From Bacteroidota bacterium (lineage in GTDB: Bacteria > Bacteroidota > Bacteroidia > UBA8524): 43,169 bases of DNA. The position numbers were made by a program, and so were the translations under genes. This document shows positions 7,409 through 16,129 of this stretch, in pieces. The DNA lies in the NCBI GenBank assembly GCA_006226545.1, contig SBGR01000034.1, positions 66,864 to 110,032 on the forward strand, read 5' to 3'. How positions within the stretch are numbered: position 1 is the stretch's first letter; the number at the start of each line of letters is the position of its first letter. The notes beneath the pieces are model-generated. The model had not been told where the DNA came from and did no database searches. It worked only from the letters and a program-made list of their open reading frames with translations.

Positions 7409-8010
7409 CTTTCGTATTTTCTATACATCTGCACGCCGTAAAGGATATGCAAAAGTCCGAAGCCCAATACCCAAAACAAAAGTACATACGACTGAAAAGC
7501 GGTGCCTAAAATGCCTAAGGCAATTTGAGCAGCTCCCATGTAACGTAGCTCTGAGTAAGTATAGCGCGAGGCTGCAAATAAGCCTAATCCATAGCATAAA
7601 AGCGTAATCTGAAAGAAAGAATCGAGAAAATAATCGTAGCCATCCAGGTAAATCAAACTAGCACCAACACCCAATGGCAACGCAATAGACAGCATCATTT
7701 CTCTGACATTTTTAGTCCAGATCTGCTGTTGTTTACGTTTGGTTCTGTATACCGTTAAGGCCATAGAAAACAGGAGTGAAAGCAAGAGCAAGAGCATCGA
7801 ACCAATCATCAATTCTTGTCCGCGCACTTCCATAATGCTCAAAACATTCTTCTGCCAAAAGTGGTAGCCTAAACCGTAATGAAGCCATGCCACATAGAGA
7901 CAGGCCATGATACCGATGATAACACCGGAGAATCCGGAAAGCGACATAAAGCGAGAAGAACGCTCCATCATTGACCGAATCTCTTTTAAATCTTCCAAAT
8001 GCTTTTCCAT
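7405..8010 (-). CDS. Membrane protein paired with a winged-helix regulator
   Basis: 201 residues: a charged N-terminal helix (MEKHLEDLKEIRSMMERSSRF) followed by about six membrane helices in pairs. The layout, a short cytosolic coiled N-terminus with MERSSRFMSLSG leading into the first helix, is common for proteins encoded directly before small winged-helix regulators in Bacteroidota; no enzymatic motif is visible. It could sense or modulate a membrane signal for the regulator, but that is inference. It starts at 8010, eight bases downstream of a 17-bp dyad, and is divergent from the K+ channel gene. Confidence 0.7.
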   Translation of the reverse strand: MEKHLEDLKEIRSMMERSSRFMSLSGFSGVIIGIMACLYVAWLHYGLGYHFWQKNVLSIMEVRGQELMIGSMLLLLLSLLFSMALTVYRTKRKQQQIWTKNVREMMLSIALPLGVGASLIYLDGYDYFLDSFFQITLLCYGLGLFAASRYTYSELRYMGAAQIALGILGTAFQSYVLLFWVLGFGLLHILYGVQMYRKYER

Positions 8011-8018
8011 AGGAATTA

Positions 8019-8035
8019 ACTTTGCACTACAAAGT
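8019..8035 (-). promoter_or_regulatory. Candidate operator, ACTTTG-N5-CAAAGT
   Basis: A perfect 6-bp inverted repeat with a 5-bp spacer, 8 bases ahead of the start codon at 8010, with TACTTTG on the minus strand in the place of a -7 element. It matches the dyad at 7082..7098 in 11 of 12 arm positions. The shared sequence before two adjacent units that flank a small regulator suggests autoregulation. Because CTTTG is also the core of the general promoter element, part of the similarity may be promoter sequence only. Confidence 0.5.
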
Positions 8036-8107
8036 AAAAATAGAATTCAGCAGAAAAGCAAACACAATTCAGCAATAGTGATTTCTAATGCGATATTTGA
8101 GAGTGAA

Positions 8108-8836
8108 ATGAGACCCTCGCGCTTCTTACGTATTTTAATCTTTGGACAGGATCATGCTCGTCCGCCAAGACAACCTTATAACGAAATACAAGCGCAGTGG
8201 CGGAATGTACTGATCATTTGGTACAACAAAACTTACCGTGATTTTGGTCTAGAGCGTATAACACGTTTATTATTGGCAACACTTCAGTTTGCCTTTCCCG
8301 GATTGTATTGGAAACATTACTTCAGTAGGCACGGTTATTTAGCGAAGAAAATTAGCGTAGAGGCTTATGTGCTTCTCAAATTGTTGATTCCTCTTGTATT
8401 CATTTACTACCGCGTTTTTGAATACGGAGCTTGGGTTCCGCTTTTTGCAGCTTACATGACCTTGGAAACCTTGGTCTACCTCAGTTCACTCATTTACTTT
8501 ACCCACGACCATGCTGTTCCGGCTAGCTACCGCAGATCATTAACTACCTTGTTCATCAACTATTTTCAAATAGCCATGGACTATGCTCTGATCTACGGCT
8601 ATTGCAATATTCACTACCCACATTTCTTCAATCAAGATAACCTGAGTCGACTTGATCTACTCTACTTCTCCATTGTCACTTCGGCTACAGTCGGGTATGG
8701 TGATATTGTTCCATTGTCGCCCTTGGCCCAGGCCCTGGTGATTTCTCAGATTGTGATGTTCTTCTTATTCGCAGCACTTTTCTTCAACTTCTTTGGCTCT
8801 AGGTTAAGAGACAGCCAGAAAGAACATACACATTAA
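8108..8836 (+). CDS. Potassium channel family protein (TVGYGD filter)
   Basis: 242 residues from the ATG at 8108. Three or four hydrophobic helices lead to a pore loop with the K+ selectivity filter Thr-Val-Gly-Tyr-Gly-Asp (about residue 195) and a final helix; there is no cytosolic ligand domain after it. The frame is open upstream to 7907, but that part runs antisense through the gene 7405..8010. The GATATTTG element at 8092-8099 sits eight bases before 8108, so I take 8108 as the start. It would let K+ pass the inner membrane. No regulator or partner gene is adjacent. Confidence 0.88.
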   Translation: MRPSRFLRILIFGQDHARPPRQPYNEIQAQWRNVLIIWYNKTYRDFGLERITRLLLATLQFAFPGLYWKHYFSRHGYLAKKISVEAYVLLKLLIPLVFIYYRVFEYGAWVPLFAAYMTLETLVYLSSLIYFTHDHAVPASYRRSLTTLFINYFQIAMDYALIYGYCNIHYPHFFNQDNLSRLDLLYFSIVTSATVGYGDIVPLSPLAQALVISQIVMFFLFAALFFNFFGSRLRDSQKEHTH

Positions 8837-8840
8837 AAAA

Positions 8841-8857
8841 CCCCCGACGAGCGGGGG
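8841..8857 (+). terminator. GC-rich hairpin after the K+ channel gene
   Basis: CCCCCG-ACGAG-CGGGGG forms a 6-bp stem five bases after the stop codon. A six-A run precedes it, but the T run that should follow on the plus strand is lost, so it is an imperfect intrinsic terminator for the channel gene. Confidence 0.55.
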
Positions 8858-9161
8858 CTTGGGATTAAGAATTTCAGCCGAATCTATACCATTGGCTTCT
8901 ATCTCACATGCAATTTACCCCTTGGTATCAGCACCATTCTGATCAATTAACCCGGTAAACCCCTTAACTCATGAATATATGTTTTTACTTAACCAGTAAA
9001 CTCTTGTATTCAACACAACCATCAAAAACCAACAAAGATTCGCTTGCTCAAATTGATTCTATTTTAGTGATTCAACTGTTCGCTCTTACTTAGACAATGT
9101 TCACATTAAATTCCTCAACAACTGATTTACTGCACTTTAAATATTTATATGGTACTATGTA
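8858..9161. other. Non-coding stretch, no gene seen
   Basis: About 300 AT-rich bases between the channel hairpin and the PadR promoter. I see no open frame with a credible start, no long repeat and no strong hairpin. It may hold distant control sequence for the PadR gene or an unrecognised small RNA. Confidence 0.5.
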
Positions 9162-9193
9162 TTGCATAATACCAAACAATGCATATATCTTTG
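9162..9193 (+). promoter_or_regulatory. Promoter of the PadR gene (-33 TTG, -7 TATCTTTG)
   Basis: TTG at 9162-9164 and a full match to TAnnTTTG at 9186-9193, separated by 21 bases, fit the Bacteroidota -33/-7 promoter. The -7 box ends four bases before the GTG at 9198, so the transcript would begin at or very near the start codon. Confidence 0.65.
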
Positions 9194-9197
9194 CATT

Positions 9198-9530
9198 GTG
9201 AAGGTAGAAAACACACAGTCGCAAATGCGAAAAGGCATTTTAGAATACTGCATACTGGGCATCATCGCTCGGGATGAGATCTACGCCTCAGACATTATCA
9301 GTCGGCTGAAAGAATCGAAACTAATTGTGGTGGAAGGAACACTATACCCTATTCTGACTCGCCTAAAAAACGCGGGTCTCCTGCAGTACCGCTGGGAAGA
9401 AAGCACACAAGGCCCACCACGGAAATACTATTCCATCACTGAAAATGGAAAACTCTTTTTAAATGAACTACACCAAACCTGGGACGAGCTTAACTACGCG
9501 GTAAGCAGTGCCACAGGAAGAACTAAATAA
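9198..9530 (+). CDS. PadR family transcriptional regulator
   Basis: 110 residues from a GTG at 9198. The sequence VENTQSQMRKGILEYCILGIIARDEIYASDIISRLKES, then VVEGTLYPILTRLKNAGLL and the wing ESTQGPPRKYYSITENG is the standard PadR winged helix of Bacteroidota. An earlier ATG at 9162 lies upstream of the -7 box and would be outside the transcript, so it is rejected. The gene stops two bases before the ATG of the PspC/GIN protein; this pairing is common in the phylum, and the regulator probably represses the pair. The inducing signal cannot be seen. Confidence 0.93.
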   Translation: MKVENTQSQMRKGILEYCILGIIARDEIYASDIISRLKESKLIVVEGTLYPILTRLKNAGLLQYRWEESTQGPPRKYYSITENGKLFLNELHQTWDELNYAVSSATGRTK

Positions 9531-9532
9531 CC

Positions 9533-11710
9533 ATGAACAAAATCATCAGCATCAACATCAAAGGACTGGTTTTTCAAATCGAAGAAGACGCATTTGACAA
9601 ACTGAACCAATACCTCGACAGGCTGAAAAAACATTTCAGTCAGACCGAAGGAGCAGATGAAATACTAGAAGACATTGAAGCGCGTATTGCCGAAATCTTT
9701 TCAGAGAACCCGGGCACAAACGGTTGCGTTACCCTGAAGCATGTAGACCATGTTTTGGAGATAATGGGGAACCCCTCCGACATGGACTCGGAAACCACTG
9801 AAGAGCCTGAAGAACCAAGCGATAACAATTCGCGCAGTTACCAAGGTAAACGTAAACTATACCGTGATCCGGACGACCGTATTTTAGGTGGTGTATGTTC
9901 AGGTTTGGGCATCTACTTCGATATTGATCCATTGTGGATTAGACTGGGTTTTGCCCTTACCTTTATTGCTTTTGGAACTGGGTTGCTCTTGTATGTAATC
10001 CTTTGGGCCATTGTGCCGGAAGCCCGCACCACGGCTGAGAAATTCTCTATGCGCGGTGAGAACGTTACCATTGAATCGATAGAAAAAAAGGTGCAAGAGG
10101 AGTTTGAAAGGCTAAAAAAAACTTTCAATGAAAAGGACCTTCGGCAGAATATAAAAGGCACGGTACGCAATGCAGGCGATGGAATTCACAAAACGATCCG
10201 ACTAGTGCTGCAAATTGGCATGAAACTCCTTGGCCTGTTTCTGCTTTTCAATGGTGCCATGTTGGGTATCGGATTCTTGGGTGTTTACTTCGGTATCATC
10301 ACAGATATTCTGCCTTCACCCTTATTTCCCTTATTTGGGATGCTATACGATAGCGAACTAAGTAGTATTCTCCTCTCGCTTTGTCTTTTTGCCTTAGTGC
10401 TCATCCCAATCATCTCATTAATTTACCTTGGCGTTCGTTTACTCTTACCTAATACACCAAGCAATGTCTGGGTTAATAGAGCCTTAGGTTCGATTTGGTT
10501 ACTTTCTCTTTTAGGTAGCATGGGACTTGGCTTTTACTTGGCAGAAGATTGGAGAGACAGCGCTACACTGAGCCAAGAAATCTCCATACAAACGAGTGAT
10601 ACCTTGTACATCTCCTCCGCCAATATCGGTTATGTTAGAGAAGATTATGTCGACATTCAATTCGGACGAAGAAGGGGCATCAAAGGATTATACTTTTACG
10701 ATAACGATTCGCTTAAAAGACCCATTAAGTTAGATATCATCCCTAGCGTAACAGGAGCGATTCGGTTAAGCCAACACAAGGTTTCCAATGGTGGTACTTA
10801 TGAAATGGCCAAGGAACTCGCAGGAAATATCGAACACCAGATTACCGTACAAAACAAACAGCTGGTGTTTAATCCTTATTTCGCTTTACCTGGAAGCGGC
10901 TTATTCCGTAATCAAAAGCTCTACTACGAGCTACAGGTTCCGGTGGGAACGGTTATCGTTTTCGATAAAAATACATCCACTTTCCTCAATCACATCAGCA
11001 CCGATCAGTCTGTTCCAAACCGTCGCCTAGAAGGCAAATCCTTTACCATGGGCGAAAAAGGATTGAAGATAGACCGGGCAACTTCTAAATTGGAACACGG
11101 CCGTTATTCTTGGAACAATACCAATTTCAGCTCCGTTGAAGTAAATGGAATTGCTGAGTTGGAAATTTACCAAAGTGATGATTTCCATATCAGCTTATTG
11201 GAAGGTGATCAAGATGAAATCATTATAAATCAAGTAGGCAACCAGCTGGAAATCACCAATAAAAGACCGGTGCGTAACAGTGGCGTACGCATTCAAGTGT
11301 ACATGCCTAGGCTAGGCGAAATAGAGGTCAATGGCAATACACGCACCCACCTCAACATGCAGCAGACTCAAGAAACCTTGCGTGCTAAACTCAATGGCGC
11401 AACATCGCTAAAAGGAAACCTCACTTGCGAACACCTTGACCTGGAAGCCAATGGTTTAAATACTGCTTATCTGCAAGGCAGCGTAAATCAACTTAACCTA
11501 GAAGCCAACGGCGGAGCAGTTATTGAGTTCCAAGAACTTCAATCGCAACATGTTAAACTAGAAGCCAACGGCGGATCCAATGTACAAGTGCACGCCATAC
11601 AAACATTAAGTGCAGAAGCCAATGGCGCATCCAAAATACGTTATGCCGGCAAACCGCAAATCAAACACAGCGAATTGAATGGTATGTCGAGCATGGAAGC
11701 TCTTCCTTAA
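9533..11710 (+). CDS. PspC-domain membrane protein with C-terminal GIN (DUF2807) beta-helix
   Basis: 725 residues in three parts. The N-terminus is a soluble helical domain (residues 1-100) rich in acidic residues. A PspC domain follows (about 108-165: LYRDPDDRILGGVCSGLGIYF, then a membrane helix). Next come a Glu/Lys helix and three or four membrane helices (about 220-335). The extracytoplasmic C-terminal half ends in a repetitive head domain where LEANG recurs every 19-20 residues, typical of the DUF2807 GIN domain and a right-handed beta-helix. PspC proteins are tied to envelope stress in other bacteria. Here it is cotranscribed with PadR, and that is the best hint of a regulated envelope role. 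It converges with the next gene after only 3 bases. Confidence 0.88.
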   Translation: MNKIISINIKGLVFQIEEDAFDKLNQYLDRLKKHFSQTEGADEILEDIEARIAEIFSENPGTNGCVTLKHVDHVLEIMGNPSDMDSETTEEPEEPSDNNSRSYQGKRKLYRDPDDRILGGVCSGLGIYFDIDPLWIRLGFALTFIAFGTGLLLYVILWAIVPEARTTAEKFSMRGENVTIESIEKKVQEEFERLKKTFNEKDLRQNIKGTVRNAGDGIHKTIRLVLQIGMKLLGLFLLFNGAMLGIGFLGVYFGIITDILPSPLFPLFGMLYDSELSSILLSLCLFALVLIPIISLIYLGVRLLLPNTPSNVWVNRALGSIWLLSLLGSMGLGFYLAEDWRDSATLSQEISIQTSDTLYISSANIGYVREDYVDIQFGRRRGIKGLYFYDNDSLKRPIKLDIIPSVTGAIRLSQHKVSNGGTYEMAKELAGNIEHQITVQNKQLVFNPYFALPGSGLFRNQKLYYELQVPVGTVIVFDKNTSTFLNHISTDQSVPNRRLEGKSFTMGEKGLKIDRATSKLEHGRYSWNNTNFSSVEVNGIAELEIYQSDDFHISLLEGDQDEIIINQVGNQLEITNKRPVRNSGVRIQVYMPRLGEIEVNGNTRTHLNMQQTQETLRAKLNGATSLKGNLTCEHLDLEANGLNTAYLQGSVNQLNLEANGGAVIEFQELQSQHVKLEANGGSNVQVHAIQTLSAEANGASKIRYAGKPQIKHSELNGMSSMEALP
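11441..11640 (+). repeat. Tandem coding repeats in the GIN domain (57-60 bp period)
   Basis: The 18-base sequence CTAGAAGCCAACGGCGGA occurs exactly twice, at 11498 and 11558, 60 bases apart. Related copies start at 11441 (57 bases earlier) and near 11614. Each encodes a Leu-Glu-Ala-Asn-Gly turn of the beta-helix. Confidence 0.75.
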
Positions 11711-11713
11711 TCA

Positions 11714-12976
11714 CTAGAACATCACGCTATAACTCAGGGCTCCACCAAAACCGGAGGCCTGGGTTGGCCTGATGATTCCATCTAAACCGTAGACTTTCAG
11801 CATCAGTGTATGCCTATTCACACGGTAGCCTAGCTGTTGGTTAATGTTCATTCGGCCGTAGCCGCCAAAAACCAATTCGCTTTGGGTATAGAACTTCTTG
11901 AAGAAATGCTGATAGGAGAACGTAAAACGCGGTAACATTTCTGTAAACAAGACCTGATCGTATTTAAATCCGGCAGCACCTTTTTCGCCCACCTTCATGG
12001 TATACGCGGCATAGAAATAGGCCGGCAAAGCCGATGATGAACGCACCGCTGAATCCTTCTTCGGCACAAACATTTGCTCCACAGAATCGTATGCTGCCTG
12101 TCCGGCGCCTTCCGTATTCAAATCAGACCAAGAAGGGAGATTCCAACCGTTGTATTGAAAGGTATCCACTTTGGTGTAGTTATCGGCAGTCCAGCTGATA
12201 AAACCAAAGTTCTTCACCCCCACACTGTATGCACCATTAGCTGAAAGCAATCCGTTGAATTCCACGCTAGCCGACATTCCCATGCCGTGAAAATCAGCTA
12301 AGGTTGATTCTAAAGCAGGCGTCAGTCTTGCGTTCACATTTACATCCCAATACATGCCGGTACCGTAAGACTCGGTATACAAGCTAAAGCGCTGACCGTT
12401 TACCTCGGAATACCGCATACCCCTTGCCGGACCAACCGATACACTCAGGTTGCTGCGGTTTGAGAAGATTTTAGTGATGCCTAACTCAAAATAATCGAAG
12501 CGTTGCTTGATGAAGTTGAAGCCGCTGGCATCGGCGGTATCCCCTTCGTATTGTTTATTGCCTTGGCCAATCAGACGGAACAAAACATCCGAAAAATTAG
12601 CGGAAGTATGGTCTCTAAAACCGTAACGTAGGTTCCAAAATAGACTGTCCTTTTTCAGCACCTTATACTTCAAGTTATGGTAAGCCAATTCCCAAGAAAC
12701 TTCACCCCCAACAAGGTTTTTCATTTTCGTCTTCTGGGCATTCGCCTCAATCACATCATTGCTCAAATCGCTTCTATTGTACAGCTTGTAGAGGAAGTCG
12801 TTATTGAGTGTATTTCCATTCAACCACACCTCGCCACCTACTTGCACATAAGACGAGCCCATCACGGTGCGGAAAGGGTTTTTGTACATATCCGGATAGC
12901 GGTTCCAGAGGGAATCTTGCGCTTGAACACTTTGTGCCAGCAGCACAAAAAACAGGAGTTTAGTAATTCTGATCAT
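11714..12976 (-). CDS. DUF5723-like outer-membrane beta-barrel protein
   Basis: 420 residues with a signal peptide (cleavage after about residue 19, VQAQ|DS). The body is a chain of amphipathic strands alternating polar and aromatic residues and ending in the Phe-terminated strand ALSYSVMF, as in outer-membrane barrels. The layout (YKNPFRTVMGSSY near the start, repeated GVKNFGFISW-like strands) matches the DUF5723 family of Bacteroidota. Its ATG lies inside the 3' end of the lipoprotein gene upstream (17-base overlap), so the two are translationally linked and probably act together at the outer membrane. Function unknown. Confidence 0.7.
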   Translation of the reverse strand: MIRITKLLFFVLLAQSVQAQDSLWNRYPDMYKNPFRTVMGSSYVQVGGEVWLNGNTLNNDFLYKLYNRSDLSNDVIEANAQKTKMKNLVGGEVSWELAYHNLKYKVLKKDSLFWNLRYGFRDHTSANFSDVLFRLIGQGNKQYEGDTADASGFNFIKQRFDYFELGITKIFSNRSNLSVSVGPARGMRYSEVNGQRFSLYTESYGTGMYWDVNVNARLTPALESTLADFHGMGMSASVEFNGLLSANGAYSVGVKNFGFISWTADNYTKVDTFQYNGWNLPSWSDLNTEGAGQAAYDSVEQMFVPKKDSAVRSSSALPAYFYAAYTMKVGEKGAAGFKYDQVLFTEMLPRFTFSYQHFFKKFYTQSELVFGGYGRMNINQQLGYRVNRHTLMLKVYGLDGIIRPTQASGFGGALSYSVMF

Positions 12977-15008
12977 AGATAAAATCGCCGCTGATGCTCA
13001 GGTCAAAAGTATAAGATTTGTACATTTTCCAATAGGTTCCACCAGTCTTTGGTGTATCCAAAACGGCTTTGATAAGGATCTTTTTGGTATAGCGAAGGGT
13101 TTCCATTTTGGTTCCCAAGGCTTTGGCTTTTACTACAGAACGAAGCTTCTGAGTTACCACCCCGTTGGCATCGGTAGGTGCTGCCGCCACATAAGAACCA
13201 TCGGTTACGAGTGAGTCCATGATAAAGTCATTCTCATTCAACAAGTAGATTTGAAGCTTGGCTTGCAAAGGGAAGCCGTTATCTGCCACAATATTGAGCA
13301 CGCCTTCCAAAATCTTATCAGAACGTTCCATCGAAGCAAAATCGAAGTTGACGGTATCCATAAGGGTTAACTCGTCTGCTGCTACAGACATCGGAACATC
13401 TACACTCAGTGCGGCAGAGAATTCCGACTGATCCGTGATGAAGTCGTTGTACAGCCCGTTAAAACCGTTAGGGTTTGTTCGAAGTTTAATATCGTAATCG
13501 ATTTTATCCGGGAACAGCTCAAAGAAAGGTTTGATATTGGAGTTGCTGCTATTCAAGTTAATCACCTTGGTACTTGGCGTAAGCGGAGGATAGGTGGCCT
13601 TGCTCAAAAGATGTGGACCGGCCAAACCGCTTCCGGTTAATTGCACGGCTTTCGATTGTGGTGTGTTTCGAGCGATGATTTGATTGAAGTCGACTTCGCC
13701 ATCTGCCCCTATGCCATTTTTAAGAATCAGTGAAACATCAATGTCTTCAAACGACAAGCTGCCTGAGCTGTTTTGGAAGAAATCGAAATCCAGAGTTGCC
13801 GGACCAATATCAAATACGCTTTGTCCGAAGTAGCCCTGAGCATACGAAGGAATGATGTCTAGCAAGCCAAGGTAAACGTAGATAGAATCGTTCAAACTGA
13901 TGTTTCGTTCTATGCCGGTGGAGTCAATTGTTACGTCCAGCACGTTATAGAAAGAGTTTACTGTATCATCCAAAGCCGGGTTTTTTCCGCGTAAGTCCAC
14001 TTTGTATCCGCTGATGTCAAAATCGCGTGTATAGCGTGCTGTGCCGCCTGCCGGTGCAGGAGGAACCTTGAAGGTCTCATGGAAAGGGATACCGTTTTTA
14101 GTTGCATACGGTATGCGGTAATCCACGTTCATTTCTTCCTCTACGGTACTCACCACATCGAAACGAATGCGTCCCGACTTCACATCCATGTATTTTACTT
14201 GTGGCCCACCAAACTCATAAACCACAATTTGGTCTTCAGAGATTACACTTTGCGGAGGAAATTTAGCGATGGCGGTTTGCGGCTTGAGGTTTTTAACGGC
14301 AACCGTAATACTGGTTGTTGCATAGGCATTGATAGTCACTGCTCCATTAGACGCATAGGTTTCCAAAAGCTGCGGAACTGCCTCCATAGAGGCGTAAACA
14401 TTCTTACCGGCTAGGTTGATGATTTTCGTTTGTTTGGTTCCCGGAGGGATATTGGTAAACGTATCGGTTTGGATAACTGATTTATCCGTTTCATTTCGAA
14501 GGGTAAATATTAAGGTTTTGAGTTCTACCGGATAACCATTTTCTATGGTCAACTCCATGGTGCCTGAATTCAATGTTGCTTCTTTGAAAAACGCCGATCC
14601 ATCGATGGGAATTTCAGCCACGTTGGAGATCGACATAGCCGGTATTGGTGCTGAACTACCGTGCAGGCTGATGGCTTGATTAAAGACTAAAAACAAAGGC
14701 ACCGAAGAGGTAATTTCTTGGTCTGCCAGTTTCAATTGTTGCAGTGAAAAGGTTCTTTGTCTTTGTGTATCCGGCACCACAAAGTAATCGGCAAGCTTTG
14801 CTTTGTACAACTCGTAATCGTACATCAATCGGAGCGCACCATTGGCATCCGGAACGAGCACACTGTCGTTAACCAGGTCGCCTAAATCAAGCGAAGTATT
14901 CGCTATAGGCGCCAAAATATTGGTAGAAAAGCGGGAGAACTGCTGTTCTCTTTTGCACGCACTAATGAGTACCGTTACCGCAATCAAGGGCAGGAGTATC
15001 TTCTTCAT
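12960..15008 (-). CDS. Large outer-membrane lipoprotein of unknown function
   Basis: 682 residues. The signal peptide ends in a clear lipobox (VLISAC, lipidated Cys18), followed by Lys-Arg-Glu. The rest is a series of beta-rich segments without cysteines, with repeated stretches such as LTIENGYPVELKTLIFTLRNET and LNIVADNGFPLQAKLQIYLLNEN that look like internal repeats of one Ig-like fold. It is first in a two-gene unit with the DUF5723-like barrel. I do not recognise a named family. Confidence 0.7.
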   Translation of the reverse strand: MKKILLPLIAVTVLISACKREQQFSRFSTNILAPIANTSLDLGDLVNDSVLVPDANGALRLMYDYELYKAKLADYFVVPDTQRQRTFSLQQLKLADQEITSSVPLFLVFNQAISLHGSSAPIPAMSISNVAEIPIDGSAFFKEATLNSGTMELTIENGYPVELKTLIFTLRNETDKSVIQTDTFTNIPPGTKQTKIINLAGKNVYASMEAVPQLLETYASNGAVTINAYATTSITVAVKNLKPQTAIAKFPPQSVISEDQIVVYEFGGPQVKYMDVKSGRIRFDVVSTVEEEMNVDYRIPYATKNGIPFHETFKVPPAPAGGTARYTRDFDISGYKVDLRGKNPALDDTVNSFYNVLDVTIDSTGIERNISLNDSIYVYLGLLDIIPSYAQGYFGQSVFDIGPATLDFDFFQNSSGSLSFEDIDVSLILKNGIGADGEVDFNQIIARNTPQSKAVQLTGSGLAGPHLLSKATYPPLTPSTKVINLNSSNSNIKPFFELFPDKIDYDIKLRTNPNGFNGLYNDFITDQSEFSAALSVDVPMSVAADELTLMDTVNFDFASMERSDKILEGVLNIVADNGFPLQAKLQIYLLNENDFIMDSLVTDGSYVAAAPTDANGVVTQKLRSVVKAKALGTKMETLRYTKKILIKAVLDTPKTGGTYWKMYKSYTFDLSISGDFIYDQNY

Positions 15009-15276
15009 GGGAGTTTAGCAATGTAATATTAAAGACAAATGCGCACTTTATTAGCTGCTTAGGGTTAAAATTTCGAGGAAATGGAACTCGCGAATCTTTA
15101 AATCCTATCCCAAAAAAGAAAGAACCGCTGTTTTCAAATAGACCATTCCTGATATACCTCATAAATCAATGAACCGATAATGCCTTACTTTGTCTGCGTG
15201 AAATAAAGTAACCGGTTCGTATCTGTAAACTGAACCTTGCCAATACGGAATCGGGAAATACCGCGCTAATCCTGCT

Positions 15277-15678
15277 ATGAACAATACCTATTCGAAAGCC
15301 CACCAGCTTAGAAGAAAAGTCAACCTTGTGATTCAAACCTCTCTCGTTGCCTTACTATTCACCTTTGGCATCCATGAGGTGATTCCACTTAAACTCATTA
15401 TCTGGCAGCTGCTGCATTTCTCCTTTATTGCCATTGCCGATTATTACCTCGACGATTTCCCCGGCAAAAAACGCCGCATCACCTTACTCCTCTTAATCTC
15501 GTATTTAGCCTTTCTCGGCTTGAGTCTTGGCTTTGGCATATTTGACGAGCTCTATATTCGAATCCACGGCATCATCCTCATCCTAGGAAACCTGCTTGGG
15601 AATAAGGTTGACAAGCCCTTTTGGAAAGTTCTTACCTTACTCAACCTCGTCATTTTAGTGGCAGTGGAATTGATGTAA
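15277..15678 (+). CDS. Four-helix membrane protein, possibly the first half of an interrupted gene
   Basis: 133 residues with about four hydrophobic helices and a basic N-terminus. The gene ends ATG-TAA at 15673-15678, and the same reading frame stays open after the TAA for a further 89 codons with equally membrane-like sequence (to 15945). Either a nonsense mutation has split a 222-residue protein, or this gene and the next are separate. I recognise no family. A dyad (TTACTTT/AAAGTAA, 15185-15211) lies 66 bases ahead of the start. Confidence 0.6.
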   Translation: MNNTYSKAHQLRRKVNLVIQTSLVALLFTFGIHEVIPLKLIIWQLLHFSFIAIADYYLDDFPGKKRRITLLLLISYLAFLGLSLGFGIFDELYIRIHGIILILGNLLGNKVDKPFWKVLTLLNLVILVAVELM

Positions 15679-15738
15679 AACGAATTTGTTCAGGTATTTC
15701 CCATCGCTACGCTCTATGTCTTAGGTGCCATTGGTTTA

Positions 15739-15945
15739 TTGGCACTTACCGAAAGACTTTCCGAGATCAACAAAAACTTCTGGTCACTTCATGCCGCTGT
15801 GTTATTTGTATACATCCTATTCAAAGGACCTTTCTACCAAGAAGCTTTTGTCTTTTTGGTGGGTGGAATATCCTATGAACTATTCAAAATCATTGTGAAT
15901 ACAAGCCTTGCTCACCAGTTGTTTACTAAGGCAAATCAGGCTTAG
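15739..15945 (+). CDS. Membrane protein fragment in frame with the upstream gene
   Basis: The frame is open directly after the TAA at 15676-15678 and runs to 15945. It has no ATG near its beginning; the first usable start is TTG at 15739, giving 68 residues with two hydrophobic helices. Without readthrough or a TTG start it would not be translated. The lack of a Shine-Dalgarno sequence and the shared frame make an interrupted gene the simplest explanation. Confidence 0.4.
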   Translation: MALTERLSEINKNFWSLHAAVLFVYILFKGPFYQEAFVFLVGGISYELFKIIVNTSLAHQLFTKANQA

Positions 15946-16129
15946 GTGATACTCCAATTAAAACCCGACCACACCGCCGGAAACTCACTAAGGCCAAGGA
16001 AATATTGCCAATACTTAGTATGATATTTGAATCGCGAACGGGCCAGAAAGGGAAGCGCATAGTTATGTTAAAGAAATACTGACTTTTGTTAATTCCTTAA
16101 GGTTCACTTATAAATGACTCGCTAAACAA

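Noticed and set aside
7907-8107. N-terminal 67-residue extension of the K+ channel
   Set aside because: It is antisense to the gene at 7405..8010 and lies upstream of the -7 box that serves the ATG at 8108.
15951-15995. Terminator after the interrupted membrane gene
   Set aside because: It resembles the hairpin at 19111 but the complementary GTCGGGTT arm is missing, so no stem forms.
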